Part shown: positions 47,418 to 55,269 of the stretch, piece by piece | Numbering within the stretch: position 1 is the first letter of the stretch | Layout of the letters: each line of letters begins with the position of its first letter | Source of the DNA: Neoroseomonas terrae | Lineage (GTDB): Bacteria; Pseudomonadota; Alphaproteobacteria; Acetobacterales; Acetobacteraceae | Assembly (NCBI RefSeq): GCF_018129025.1 | Contig: NZ_JAAEDI010000008.1 | Coordinates: forward strand, 1-64,000 | Direction: 5' to 3' | Length of the DNA stretch: 64,000 nucleotides | Translations under genes and position numbers: made by a program | The notes under the pieces: model-generated | The model's database searches: none | Seen by the model: only the letters and a program-made list of their open reading frames with translations | What the model was told of the DNA's origin: nothing

Positions 47418-48629
47418 ATGGATTTCGTCCTGCCGCCTGAGATCGAGGAAGTCCGGCAGCGCATCCGCCGCTTCGTGGATGAGCAGCTGATCCCGCTGGA
47501 ATCCGACCGCGCGAACTACGACGAACACGAGAACATCGCGCCGGGCGTTCTGACCGACATGCGCCGCGCCGCGAAGGCGGAAGGCCTGTGGGCGTTGCAG
47601 ATGCCGAAGCGCCTCGGGGGGATGGAGCTGCCGCGCATCGGCATGGCCGCCTGCTATGAGGAAATGAACCGCTCCATCTTCGGCCCCGTCGTGTTCAACA
47701 GCGCAGCACCCGACGACGGCAACATGATGATCCTTGATCGCGTGCTGCCGGAACACATGAAGGACCGCTGGCTGAAGCCCATCGTGGATGGCGCGGTGCA
47801 ATCGGCCTTCGCCATGACGGAACCGGATGGCTGCGGATCGGACCCCGGCCTGACCTACACCAAGGCAGAGCGTGTCGGGAACGACCGCTGGCGCATCACC
47901 GGCCGCAAGCACTTCATCACCGGCGCGGGCAACGCGAAGATCTTCATCATCATCGCGCGCACCTCGGACGATGAGCGCAAGGGCCTGTCGGCCTTCCTGT
48001 TCGATGCCGAGGATGCGGGCTGGCGCATCGTCCGCCGCATCCCGATCATGGGGCCGGAGGAGCATGGCGGGCATTGCGAGCTGGAGTTCGACGGGCTGGA
48101 GATCCCGGATGAGCAGCGCCTGCTCGGCGTCGGCGACGGGCTCAAGCTGACGCAGATGCGGCTGGGCGTGGCACGGCTGACGCATTGCATGCGCTGGACC
48201 GGCCTCGCGCGGCGGTCCTTGGAAGTCGCGATGGAGCGCGTGAAGCATCGCGATTCCTTCGGCATGAAGCTGATCGACCGCGAGAGCGTGCAGGGGCTGA
48301 TCGGTCAGGCGGCGATGGAGATCGAGATCGGCCGCCAGTTGACGATGCGCGCGGCCTGGGCGCTCGACCAGGGGTCTTTCGCGCGGAAGGAAGTGTCGAT
48401 GGCGAAGATCGTCGTGGCCGATGCCTTGCAAAAGGCGGTGGACACGGCGCTGCAGCTCCTCGGCGCGCGGGGTTATTCCAAGGACACGGTGATCGAATGG
48501 ATCTACCGCTACGCCCGCCAGGCGCGGCTGGTGGATGGCGCATCAGAGGTGCATCGCATGGTGCTGGCCGGCATGCTGCGCGCCGAGGGCGACGGCTTCT
48601 TCCGCTGGGGCGAGGCCGGGCGTGGATGA
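47418..48629 (+). CDS. Acyl-CoA dehydrogenase, ACAD10/11-like (LvaC-like)
   Basis: A 403-aa protein of the acyl-CoA dehydrogenase fold. Features are FAMTEPDGCGSDPG (the TEPxxGSD motif with an altered spacing), MGPEEHGGHCELEFDG, THCMRWTGLARRSLE and the C-terminal LVDGASEVHRMVLAGMLR. Proteins of this type next to an APH-like kinase (bacterial operons, or fused in human ACAD10/11) process 4-phosphorylated acyl-CoAs. The gene is 69 bases after the SDR and overlaps the kinase gene by eight bases. It may remove the phosphate rather than oxidise an ordinary acyl-CoA. Confidence 0.85.
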   Translation: MDFVLPPEIEEVRQRIRRFVDEQLIPLESDRANYDEHENIAPGVLTDMRRAAKAEGLWALQMPKRLGGMELPRIGMAACYEEMNRSIFGPVVFNSAAPDDGNMMILDRVLPEHMKDRWLKPIVDGAVQSAFAMTEPDGCGSDPGLTYTKAERVGNDRWRITGRKHFITGAGNAKIFIIIARTSDDERKGLSAFLFDAEDAGWRIVRRIPIMGPEEHGGHCELEFDGLEIPDEQRLLGVGDGLKLTQMRLGVARLTHCMRWTGLARRSLEVAMERVKHRDSFGMKLIDRESVQGLIGQAAMEIEIGRQLTMRAAWALDQGSFARKEVSMAKIVVADALQKAVDTALQLLGARGYSKDTVIEWIYRYARQARLVDGASEVHRMVLAGMLRAEGDGFFRWGEAGRG

Positions 48630-49608
48630 GGCGCGCCGCGACCGGCTGACCGACTGGCTGCGCGCGGCCAGCGGCGATGCGTCGCTGACGATCGGGCGCA
48701 TGGCGCTGCTGTCGGGCGGCGCCATCCAGCAGAACTGGGCGGTGGACGTCTCGGGCGGGCATGAATGGGTGTTGCGGACGGACAATGCGGCGACGCTGGC
48801 CGTATCGCATGGCCGCGCGCAGGAATTCGCTCTGCTGCGGGCGGCCTTCGCGGCCGGCGTGACGGTGCCGGAATCGCTGTTTCTCTGCGAGGACAGAGAC
48901 ATCATAGGCGCGCCGTTCTTCGTCATGCGGCGCGTCGCCGGCACTGCTGCCGGGTTCCGCGTGGTGAAAAGCGACACGCTCGGCGGCGGGCGCGTGGCTT
49001 GTGCGCGATCGCTGGGGCGCGAACTGGCGCGCATCCACAGCATCACGCCGCCGCGCGACGACCTGGCGTTCCTCGGCGCCGCACCGAACGATCCTTGCCG
49101 CGCTTTCATCGCTGAACAGCGCGCTGCACTGGACCGTCAGCGCCTGCCGCGGCCGGTGCTCGAATGGGGCTTGCGGCATCTGGAACGCACCGCGCCGCCA
49201 GCCATCCCCGCCGCGCTGGTCCACAACGATTTCCGTACCGGCAACATCATGCTGGACGAGACCGGCGTCACCGCCGTGCTCGATTGGGAATTCTCCTGCT
49301 GGTCGGACCCGCATGCCGATCTCGGCTGGCTCTGCGCGAAATGCTGGCGCTTCGGGAATGACGCGCAGGAGGCCGGTGGCATCGGGCCGCGCGCGGCGCT
49401 GTATGAGGGCTATGGGACGCCGGATGATGCCCGGGTGCGCTGGTGGGAACTAGCCGCCCATATCCGCTGGGCGTCGATCGCTGTGGATCAGGCGGAACGC
49501 CACATCTCCGGCTTGGAGCGCAGCCTGGAACTGGCGCTGACGGGCCACATGGTCCCCGGCCTGGAATGGGAGATCTTGCGCATGGTGGAGGCCCGCGATG
49601 GACGGTGA
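48622..49608 (+). CDS. APH-like phosphotransferase (LvaA / ACAD10-11 kinase type)
   Basis: A 328-aa kinase-fold protein. The catalytic loop AALVHNDFRTGNIML and the metal Asp in AVLDWEFSCWSDPHADLGWL are clear, as is the nucleotide-loop start LLSGGAIQQNW. Linked to an acyl-CoA dehydrogenase it is expected to phosphorylate the 4-hydroxyl of a 4-hydroxyacyl-CoA, as LvaA does, and not an antibiotic. It begins at GTG 48622 inside the end of the dehydrogenase gene and overlaps the DUF6285 gene by eleven bases. Resistance annotation would be misleading here. Confidence 0.85.
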   Translation: MDEARRDRLTDWLRAASGDASLTIGRMALLSGGAIQQNWAVDVSGGHEWVLRTDNAATLAVSHGRAQEFALLRAAFAAGVTVPESLFLCEDRDIIGAPFFVMRRVAGTAAGFRVVKSDTLGGGRVACARSLGRELARIHSITPPRDDLAFLGAAPNDPCRAFIAEQRAALDRQRLPRPVLEWGLRHLERTAPPAIPAALVHNDFRTGNIMLDETGVTAVLDWEFSCWSDPHADLGWLCAKCWRFGNDAQEAGGIGPRAALYEGYGTPDDARVRWWELAAHIRWASIAVDQAERHISGLERSLELALTGHMVPGLEWEILRMVEARDGR

Positions 49609-49906
49609 GGACCCTCAGGCGGCCGATCTGCTCGCTACCGCGCGGGACGTGCTGCTGAACGACCTGCTGCCGGCACTGCCGTCGGACAAGGCGTTTGCGG
49701 CACGCATGATTGCGAACGCCATGGCGATCGCTGCGCGGGCAGCGGAAGCCACGCCCGGCCCGGATGCGGATCTGCGCGCGCTCGCCGCCGATATCCGGGC
49801 GGGACGCTGCGATCCCGGCTCCGCCCGCCATGCGGAGACAGCGGCGCTGCTCGACGCCATAACCCGCGCGCGTTGCGCCGTCAGCGCGCCGCGCGCCCTG
49901 GGATGA
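49598..49906 (+). CDS. DUF6285 small protein (LvaB-like partner)
   Basis: A 102-aa mostly helical protein (LLATARDVLLNDLLPALP, KAFAARMIANAMAIAARA, DLRALAADIRAGRCDPGSARH). It matches the DUF6285 pattern as I recall it: the family sits beside APH-type kinases and acyl-CoA dehydrogenases. In the P. putida levulinate operon the small LvaB protein is needed together with LvaA for activity. The gene overlaps the kinase start side by eleven bases and the ligase by four, so stoichiometric co-production is likely. Homology to LvaB is a prediction. Confidence 0.75.
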   Translation: MDGEDPQAADLLATARDVLLNDLLPALPSDKAFAARMIANAMAIAARAAEATPGPDADLRALAADIRAGRCDPGSARHAETAALLDAITRARCAVSAPRALG

Positions 49907-51516
49907 CCGCGATGGAAGACGACCTGCCGCGGAACGGTGCCAATCACGTGCCCCTTTCACCCGTCTCCTTCCTGGCGCGTGCGGCGCGCATCTGGCCCGG
50001 GCGCACGGCGATCATCCATGGCGAGCGGCGCATCACCTACGCCGAATACGCGGAACGCAGCCGGCGCCTGGCATCCGCGCTGCGTCGAGCGGGCGTCGCG
50101 CCGGGCGAGGTCGTCGCCGCGCTGCTGCCCAACATCCCGCAGATGCTGGAAGCGCATATGGGCGTGCCCATGGCGCATGCGGTGCTGTGCCCGATCAATA
50201 CGCGGCTGGATGCGGCGACGGTGCGTTTCATCCTCGGGCATTCGGGCGCGAAGGTGCTGTTGCTCGACCGCGAGTACGCCGCTGTCGCGACCGTTGCGCT
50301 GAACGGCGTGACGAACCCGCCGCGCGTCGTGGTCGTCGATGACGGTGTCGAGGGCGCCGCGATCGATGCGGTGCCCTACGAAGAATTTCTCGCCACCGGC
50401 GACCCGGCGTTCGCTATCGAGCCGCCGCGCGACGAATGGGCGGCGATCTCGCTTTCGTATACCTCGGGCACAACGGGCGATCCCAAGGGCGTCGTCGTGC
50501 ATCACCGCGGCGCCTATCTGAATGCCTGCGGCAATGCGCTGTCCTTCGGGCTCTCGCCGCGCAGCGTCTATCTCTGGACGCTGCCGATGTTCCACTGCAA
50601 TGGCTGGACCTATACCTGGGCCGTGACATTGCAGGGCGGCACGCATGTCTGCCTGCGCCGCGTCGATCCGGCGCGCATTTTCGTGCTGATCGCCGAACAC
50701 GGCGCCACGCATCTCTGCGCTGCGCCGGTCGTGCTGACCATGCTGATCCATGCGCCCGAGGACCAGCGCCGCAGTTTCCCGCACCGCGTCGGCATCGCGA
50801 CCGGCGGCGCGGCGCCACCGTCGCCCGTCATCGCCGCGATGGAACGGCTCGGCTTCGATGTCACCCATCTATACGGCCTGACGGAATGCTACGGGCCATC
50901 GCTGCTGTGTGCCTGGCAGCCGGAACTTGCGAACCTCGCTCTGCCCGACAAGGCCGCCTTCATGGCGCGGCAGGGCGTGCCGCTGCCGACGCTGGAGGAC
51001 GCTACCGTGATCGACACCGACACCGGCGCGCGCGTGCCGCCAGATGGCACGACGCTCGGCGAGATCGCGCTGCGCGGCAACACCGTGATGAAGGGCTACC
51101 TGCGCAACCCGGGCGCCAACGAGGCCACCTTCAGGGACGGCTGGTTCCGCACCGGCGACCTCGGCGTGCTGCACCCCGACGGCTATATCGAGGTCAAGGA
51201 CCGTGCGAAGGACATCGTCATCTCCGGCGGGGAGAACATCAGCAGCCTCGAGGTCGAGGAGGCGCTGTACCGGCACCCCGACGTCATGGAAGCCGCCGTC
51301 GTCGCGCACCCTGACGCGAAATGGGGCGAAGTGCCGCACGCCTTCGTCACGCTGAAACCCGGCGCGGCGACGACGGAAGCCGAGATCATCGCGCATTGCC
51401 GCGCGACGCTTGCCCACTTCAAGGCGCCGCGGCACGTCACCTTCGGCGAACTGCCGAAGACCGCCACCGGCAAGATCCAGAAATTCGAGCTGCGGCGCTC
51501 CTTGGCGTCAGGTTGA
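49903..51516 (+). CDS. Acyl-CoA ligase, AMP-forming (LvaE-like)
   Basis: A 537-aa ANL-superfamily ligase: P-loop SYTSGTTGDPKGVV, adenylate motif THLYGLTECYG, the hinge GWFRTGDLGVLHPDGYIEVKDRAKD and catalytic Lys in KTATGKIQKFELR. It activates a carboxylic acid to its CoA ester with ATP. The start ATG (49903) overlaps the DUF6285 stop as ATGA. The enzyme resembles fatty/aryl-acid ligases in LPMFHCNGWTYTW, the marker of medium/short-chain ligases. In an lva-type path it would load levulinate or another 4-oxo/4-hydroxy acid. Confidence 0.9.
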   Translation: MTAMEDDLPRNGANHVPLSPVSFLARAARIWPGRTAIIHGERRITYAEYAERSRRLASALRRAGVAPGEVVAALLPNIPQMLEAHMGVPMAHAVLCPINTRLDAATVRFILGHSGAKVLLLDREYAAVATVALNGVTNPPRVVVVDDGVEGAAIDAVPYEEFLATGDPAFAIEPPRDEWAAISLSYTSGTTGDPKGVVVHHRGAYLNACGNALSFGLSPRSVYLWTLPMFHCNGWTYTWAVTLQGGTHVCLRRVDPARIFVLIAEHGATHLCAAPVVLTMLIHAPEDQRRSFPHRVGIATGGAAPPSPVIAAMERLGFDVTHLYGLTECYGPSLLCAWQPELANLALPDKAAFMARQGVPLPTLEDATVIDTDTGARVPPDGTTLGEIALRGNTVMKGYLRNPGANEATFRDGWFRTGDLGVLHPDGYIEVKDRAKDIVISGGENISSLEVEEALYRHPDVMEAAVVAHPDAKWGEVPHAFVTLKPGAATTEAEIIAHCRATLAHFKAPRHVTFGELPKTATGKIQKFELRRSLASG

Positions 51517-51622
51517 TCTCGATGCCGCGACTTCCTCAAAGGGTTGCAGACGGCAAACATTTCGAGTCCGATGGCATGTGACGCCCGGCATCTCGGGCGG
51601 AGATCGTCCGAGGGCACGCAGC

Positions 51623-53056
51623 GTGGACCAGATCATCGGCTTCCTGAACACGATCTTCTGGGGATACGTGCTGATCTACGGGCTGCTGGCCGTCGGCCTT
51701 TACTTCACGATACGCCTGAAGCTTCTCCAGATCGTGCATTTCCCCGAGATGATCCGCTGCGTCATCGGGTCGGGCGCGACGGATCGTTCGGGTATCACGC
51801 CGTTTCAGGCGCTATGCACCAGCCTCGCTTCGCGAGTCGGCACCGGTAATCTGGCGGGCGTCGCGATCGCGCTCTATCTCGGCGGTCCGGGCGCGATCTT
51901 CTGGATGTGGGTCGTAGCGACGCTCGGCATGGCGACGGCGCTGGCGGAAAGCACGCTCGCCCAACTCTACAAGACGCGGGATGGGGAAGGGCAGTATCGC
52001 GGCGGCCCGGCCTTCTACATTGAGAACGGCCTCGGGTCGCGCTGGGCCGGCGTGCTGTTCTCGATCTGCCTCCTCATCTCCTTCGGCCTGGTCTTCAACG
52101 CGGTGCAGGCGAATTCGATTGCCGATGCGATGCAGGGCGCCTTCGGCGCGCCGAAGCTGGCCACCGGTATCGCGCTCGCGGTGCTGTCGGGCGTCATCAT
52201 CTTCGGGGGCATCCGCTCCATCGCGACGGTTGCCGAGTACGTCGTGCCGTTCATGGCCGCCGCCTATCTCGCGATCGCGCTCTATGTCGTCGCCATTCAC
52301 ATCACGGAAGTGCCGGCCATGCTCGGCACCATCGTCGCCAGCGCGTTCGGCTTGTCGCAGGCGGCCGGCGGCGTGGCGGGATCGCTGGCTGCGGCGATGC
52401 TGAACGGCGTCAAGCGCGGGCTGTTCTCCAACGAGGCCGGCATGGGCAGCGCGCCCAACATCGCCGCCGCCGCCACGCCCGACCCGCACCATCCGGTCAG
52501 CCAGGGCTTCGTGCAGTCGCTCGGCGTCTTCATCGACACCATCCTGATCTGCACCGCGACGGCACTGATGATCCTGTTCTCAGGGGCGCTGGCGCCCGGT
52601 TCGGGCATCACGGGCACGCAGCTGACCCAGGCGGCGATGGAGGTGCATATCGGCGGCGCCGGTCCCTACTTCGTCGCCATCGCGATCTTCTTCTTCGCCT
52701 TCACCTCGATCATCGGCAACTACGCCTATGCCGAGGGGGCGCTGGTGTTCCTGCGCATCGACAGCCACATATCGCGCGCGGTGCTGCGCGCGGCAGTCTG
52801 CGGCATGGTCGTATGGGGTGCCTATCAAAGCGTGGCGACGGTGTTCGACGCCGCGGATGCATCCATGGGCCTGATGGCGACGATCAACCTGATCGCCATC
52901 GTCATTCTCTCCGGGCTCGTCGCGCGGCTGGTGCGCGACTACCTCGACCAGCGCCGCCGCGGCGTGGAACCGGTCTTCGTCGCCGCGACCATGCCGGGCA
53001 TCCCCGGCAAGATCGATGAGGAGATCTGGCGGCCGAAGGCGGCGCCGGCGGAATAG
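51623..53056 (+). CDS. Alanine/glycine:cation symporter (AGCS family)
   Basis: A 477-aa inner-membrane transporter. The AGCS family signature is present (VGTGNLAGVAIALYLGGPGAIFWMWVVA), with the later LFSNEAGMGSAPNIAAAA motif and about ten hydrophobic segments. It takes up alanine, glycine or a related amino acid with Na+ or H+. The GTG at 51623 has GAGGG nine bases upstream and gives the usual cytoplasmic lead; longer reads start in the ligase gene. It lies 106 bases after the ligase, so it may be read from the lva-like operon or from its own promoter. Confidence 0.9.
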   Translation: MDQIIGFLNTIFWGYVLIYGLLAVGLYFTIRLKLLQIVHFPEMIRCVIGSGATDRSGITPFQALCTSLASRVGTGNLAGVAIALYLGGPGAIFWMWVVATLGMATALAESTLAQLYKTRDGEGQYRGGPAFYIENGLGSRWAGVLFSICLLISFGLVFNAVQANSIADAMQGAFGAPKLATGIALAVLSGVIIFGGIRSIATVAEYVVPFMAAAYLAIALYVVAIHITEVPAMLGTIVASAFGLSQAAGGVAGSLAAAMLNGVKRGLFSNEAGMGSAPNIAAAATPDPHHPVSQGFVQSLGVFIDTILICTATALMILFSGALAPGSGITGTQLTQAAMEVHIGGAGPYFVAIAIFFFAFTSIIGNYAYAEGALVFLRIDSHISRAVLRAAVCGMVVWGAYQSVATVFDAADASMGLMATINLIAIVILSGLVARLVRDYLDQRRRGVEPVFVAATMPGIPGKIDEEIWRPKAAPAE

Positions 53057-53063
53057 GCGCCGA

Positions 53064-53171
53064 CTACTTCCCCGGCGGCGCGGCGGGCGCCGGCTGCGGT
53101 TTCGGCGCCGGCGGCCGCGGCGGCGTCGAAGGGCCGGAGATCACGTCGAAATCGTATTCACTGCGGTGCAT
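53064..53171 (-). CDS. Proline-rich micro-protein (35 aa)
   Basis: A short reading frame with MHRSEYDFDVISGPSTPP at its start, then a tail of alternating Pro, Ala and Lys ending in GK. AGAGG stands about seven bases before the ATG. It is convergent with the symporter gene, seven bases beyond its stop. A start codon, a ribosome site and a non-random N-terminus support it; the length and bias reduce confidence. I recognise no family. It may be a small membrane- or protein-binding peptide; nothing shows which. Confidence 0.4.
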   Translation of the reverse strand: MHRSEYDFDVISGPSTPPRPPAPKPQPAPAAPPGK

Positions 53172-53244
53172 AGCTGGCCTCTGCCTTGGTTGGGCCGCCT
53201 TGCACCTGGTGTCTTGCCGGAAGCGGGGTGTCCCCGAAAACGCA

Positions 53245-53269
53245 AAAGCCGCCAGGGCTTGGCGGCTTT
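53245..53269 (-). terminator. Intrinsic terminator-like hairpin (minus strand)
   Basis: A perfect 10-bp stem (AAAGCCGCCA / TGGCGGCTTT) with a 5-base loop. On the minus strand it is followed by TGCGTTTTC; on the plus strand by CGGGG only, so it suits minus-strand transcripts better. It lies 73 bases before the start of the 35-aa frame, not after a gene, which is the position of an attenuator. Confidence 0.5.
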
Positions 53270-53296
53270 CGGGGAACTCGGTCGCGTGGACGATCC

Positions 53297-53359
53297 CTAG
53301 GCCGCTGGTGGATACCAGCGGTACCAAAATCGAGCGGTGGGGATGCGGTTCGCAACCAT
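53297..53359 (-). CDS. Candidate leader peptide (20 aa)
   Basis: The frame encodes MVANRIPTARFWYRWYPPAA, with two Trp, two Tyr and a Pro-Pro pair near its end. The hairpin 53302-53321 overlaps its last codons and the terminator-like hairpin at 53245-53269 follows. The ribosome site is weak. This arrangement is that of a transcription attenuator, but it could be chance. Confidence 0.25.
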   Translation of the reverse strand: MVANRIPTARFWYRWYPPAA

Positions 53360-53543
53360 GACGGCAGCCTAACGCCGCTCGGCGGCCTGCTGCAAGCCCG
53401 GGAATTGCGCAGATCGCCATCTTTCCTGCCGCCCGCTGCGGCAACGGTGATGCTGTGGCCGTCAGGCCGCACCGCATGCTGCTTGCATGGCACCCCTCCG
53501 CCGGGGGATAGCTCACGATGTCCCGACCGATGGAGCCCGTGAC

Positions 53544-54494
53544 ATGGACCGCCGCTCTCTCCTTGGCGCCGCGACCGGCCTGCTGGCTGCGCCGGCCGCG
53601 CTGCGCGCCCAGACCCTGCCCAAGATCACCATCGGGATGTCCGGCTGGACCGGCTTCGCACCGCTGACGCTCGCCGAGCAGGCCGGGCTGTTCCGCGCCA
53701 ACGGCATCGAGGTGGAGACGAAGTTCGTCCCGCAGCGCGAGCGCAACCTCGCCCTGGTCGGCGGCTCGCTGAACTGCGTCGTCACCACGGTGGACACGAT
53801 GATCCTGTGGGCCAGCGCTGCGCCGTTGCAGCAGGTGCTGGTGCTCGACCGTTCGCGCGGCGGCGACGGCGTGGCCGTGCGGCCCGCGATCAATTCCTGG
53901 ACCGACCTCAAGGGCAAGACGATCGCCGTCGATGGCGCCGGCACCACGCCCTATTTCGTGCTCGCCTACATGATGCGTGAGAACGGCCAGTCGATCCGCG
54001 ACGTCACGACGGCGACGCTGGCGCCGCAGCCAGCCGCGCAGGCCTTTGTCGCCGGGCAGTTCGATGGCTGCTCGACCTATGAGCCGTACCTGTCGCAGGT
54101 GCGCGGCATGGGCGCGGACAAGGGCAAGATCCTCGCGACCACGGTGGAGTATCCCTGCGTAGTCGATACCCTCGCCTTCCAGCCCGCCTTCATCCAGGCG
54201 AACCCGGAAGCCGTGCGCCGCGTCGTGAAGTCGTGGTTCGACGCGCTGGCCATGATCGCGAACGAGCCCGACCGTTCCTTCGAGATCATGGGCCGCCGCG
54301 TCAACCAGACGGGCGAGCAGTTCAAGGCCAGCGCGCAGTACATCGAGTGGCTCGATCAGGCGAAGAACAAGGAGTACGTCGCGTCCGGCCTGCCGCAGTT
54401 CATGCAGAAGGCGCTGGTGGTCCAGCGCGAAACCGGTGTCGTGCGGCAGGATGTGAACCTCGGCGCGCTGCTCAACACCACCTTCCTCGGGTGA
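53544..54494 (+). CDS. ABC importer, solute-binding protein (NitT/TauT type)
   Basis: A 316-aa periplasmic protein with signal MDRRSLLGAATGLLAAPAALRAQ. The mature part begins TLPKITIGMSGWTGFAPLTLAEQAGLFRANGIEVE, the SsuA/TauA/THI5-like fold that binds sulfonates, nitrate or pyrimidine precursors. The GQFDGCSTYEPYLSQV segment is a family hinge. GGAGC stands nine bases before the ATG at 53544. It is followed after one base by the permease gene. The ligand could be a sulfonate, a nitrile or a thiamine precursor; no enzyme genes here settle this. Confidence 0.88.
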   Translation: MDRRSLLGAATGLLAAPAALRAQTLPKITIGMSGWTGFAPLTLAEQAGLFRANGIEVETKFVPQRERNLALVGGSLNCVVTTVDTMILWASAAPLQQVLVLDRSRGGDGVAVRPAINSWTDLKGKTIAVDGAGTTPYFVLAYMMRENGQSIRDVTTATLAPQPAAQAFVAGQFDGCSTYEPYLSQVRGMGADKGKILATTVEYPCVVDTLAFQPAFIQANPEAVRRVVKSWFDALAMIANEPDRSFEIMGRRVNQTGEQFKASAQYIEWLDQAKNKEYVASGLPQFMQKALVVQRETGVVRQDVNLGALLNTTFLG

Positions 54495-54495
54495 G

Positions 54496-55269
54496 ATGAA
54501 GCCGCTCGTTCCCGTCTCCACCGGCGCCAGGATCATCCTCGGCGCCGGCTTCTTCGTCATGTTCGTGGCGGTCTGGGGCGCCGCAACCTGGTCTGGCTGG
54601 GTGCCGCCGCTGTTCCTGGCGAGCCCGGACCGGACGCTGGCCGCCGGCTGGTCGCTGCTGACGGAGTTCGGCTTCGCCGGCGACATCGCCATCACCATCT
54701 TCCGCGTGGTCGGTGGCTTCCTGATCGCGGCGGCGATCGGTGTGCCGCTTGGCCTGATGATGGGCGCCTTCAAGCCGATCGAGGCCTTCTTCGAACCCTT
54801 CGTGTCGTTCGCCCGCTACCTGCCCGCCTCCGCCTTCATCCCGCTGCTGATCCTGTGGGCCGGGGTGGGAGAGGCGCAGAAGCTCTCAGTCATCTTCATC
54901 GGGTCGTTCTTCCAGGTCGTCATCATGGTCGCGCTCATCGCGGGCGGGACGCGGATGGATCTGGTGGAGGCCGCCTATACGCTTGGCGCGCGCTCGCGCG
55001 GCATCCTGCGCCGCGTCATCATCCCGTCGGCCGCGCCGCAGGTGATGGAAACGCTCCGCCTCGTGCTCGGCTGGGCCTGGACCTACGTGATCGTCGCCGA
55101 GCTGATCGGCGCCACCTCCGGCATCGGCCACATGATCATGGACAGCCAGCGGCTGCTCGACACGGGCCAGATGATCTTCGGTATTGTCGTGATCGGCCTG
55201 ATCGGCCTGATTACGGATTTCCTGTTCAAGGCGCTGAACCGCGCGCTGTTCCCCTGGGCGTCGCTGTGA
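54496..55269 (+). CDS. ABC importer, permease (SsuC/TauC-like)
   Basis: A 257-aa BPD-type permease with about six hydrophobic segments (IILGAGFFVMFVAVWGAATW, VVGGFLIAAAIGVPLGLMMG, IGLIGLITDFLFKALNR and others). The cytoplasmic EAA loop reads EAAYTLGARSRGILRRVIIPSAAPQ, where it docks the ATPase. It starts at 54496, one base after the receptor stop, and its stop is overlapped by the ATPase GTG start. The three genes form one importer operon. Confidence 0.9.
   Translation: MKPLVPVSTGARIILGAGFFVMFVAVWGAATWSGWVPPLFLASPDRTLAAGWSLLTEFGFAGDIAITIFRVVGGFLIAAAIGVPLGLMMGAFKPIEAFFEPFVSFARYLPASAFIPLLILWAGVGEAQKLSVIFIGSFFQVVIMVALIAGGTRMDLVEAAYTLGARSRGILRRVIIPSAAPQVMETLRLVLGWAWTYVIVAELIGATSGIGHMIMDSQRLLDTGQMIFGIVVIGLIGLITDFLFKALNRALFPWASL

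Larger units (their letters stand above)
53172..53543. other. Intergenic region with two hairpins and a possible leader peptide
   Basis: This 372-base gap contains hairpins at 53245-53269 and 53302-53321, a 20-codon minus-strand frame at 53297-53359 and the upstream region of the plus-strand ABC importer. No longer gene is supported. Promoters for the importer (+) and for the micro-protein (-) should lie here. Confidence 0.6.

Noticed and set aside
45393-48431. A 1012-codon open frame on the minus strand extending the hydroxyacid dehydrogenase
   Set aside because: The part beyond 46451 is antisense to the SDR and dehydrogenase genes and has the Arg/His-rich composition of GC-driven open antisense frames. 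The real gene starts at GTG 46451.
48622-49608. Aminoglycoside phosphotransferase (antibiotic resistance) call
   Set aside because: The kinase is locked in an operon with a dehydrogenase, a DUF6285 protein and a CoA ligase, which points to acyl-CoA metabolism.
53172-53350. A folded stretch considered as a tRNA or small RNA gene
   Set aside because: Hairpins exist, but there is no T-loop consensus or acceptor pairing in the correct spacing. It fits terminator/attenuator structures better.
53064-54773. A 569-codon minus-strand frame
   Set aside because: It is antisense to the importer genes. Only its last 35 codons have a start and ribosome site of their own.
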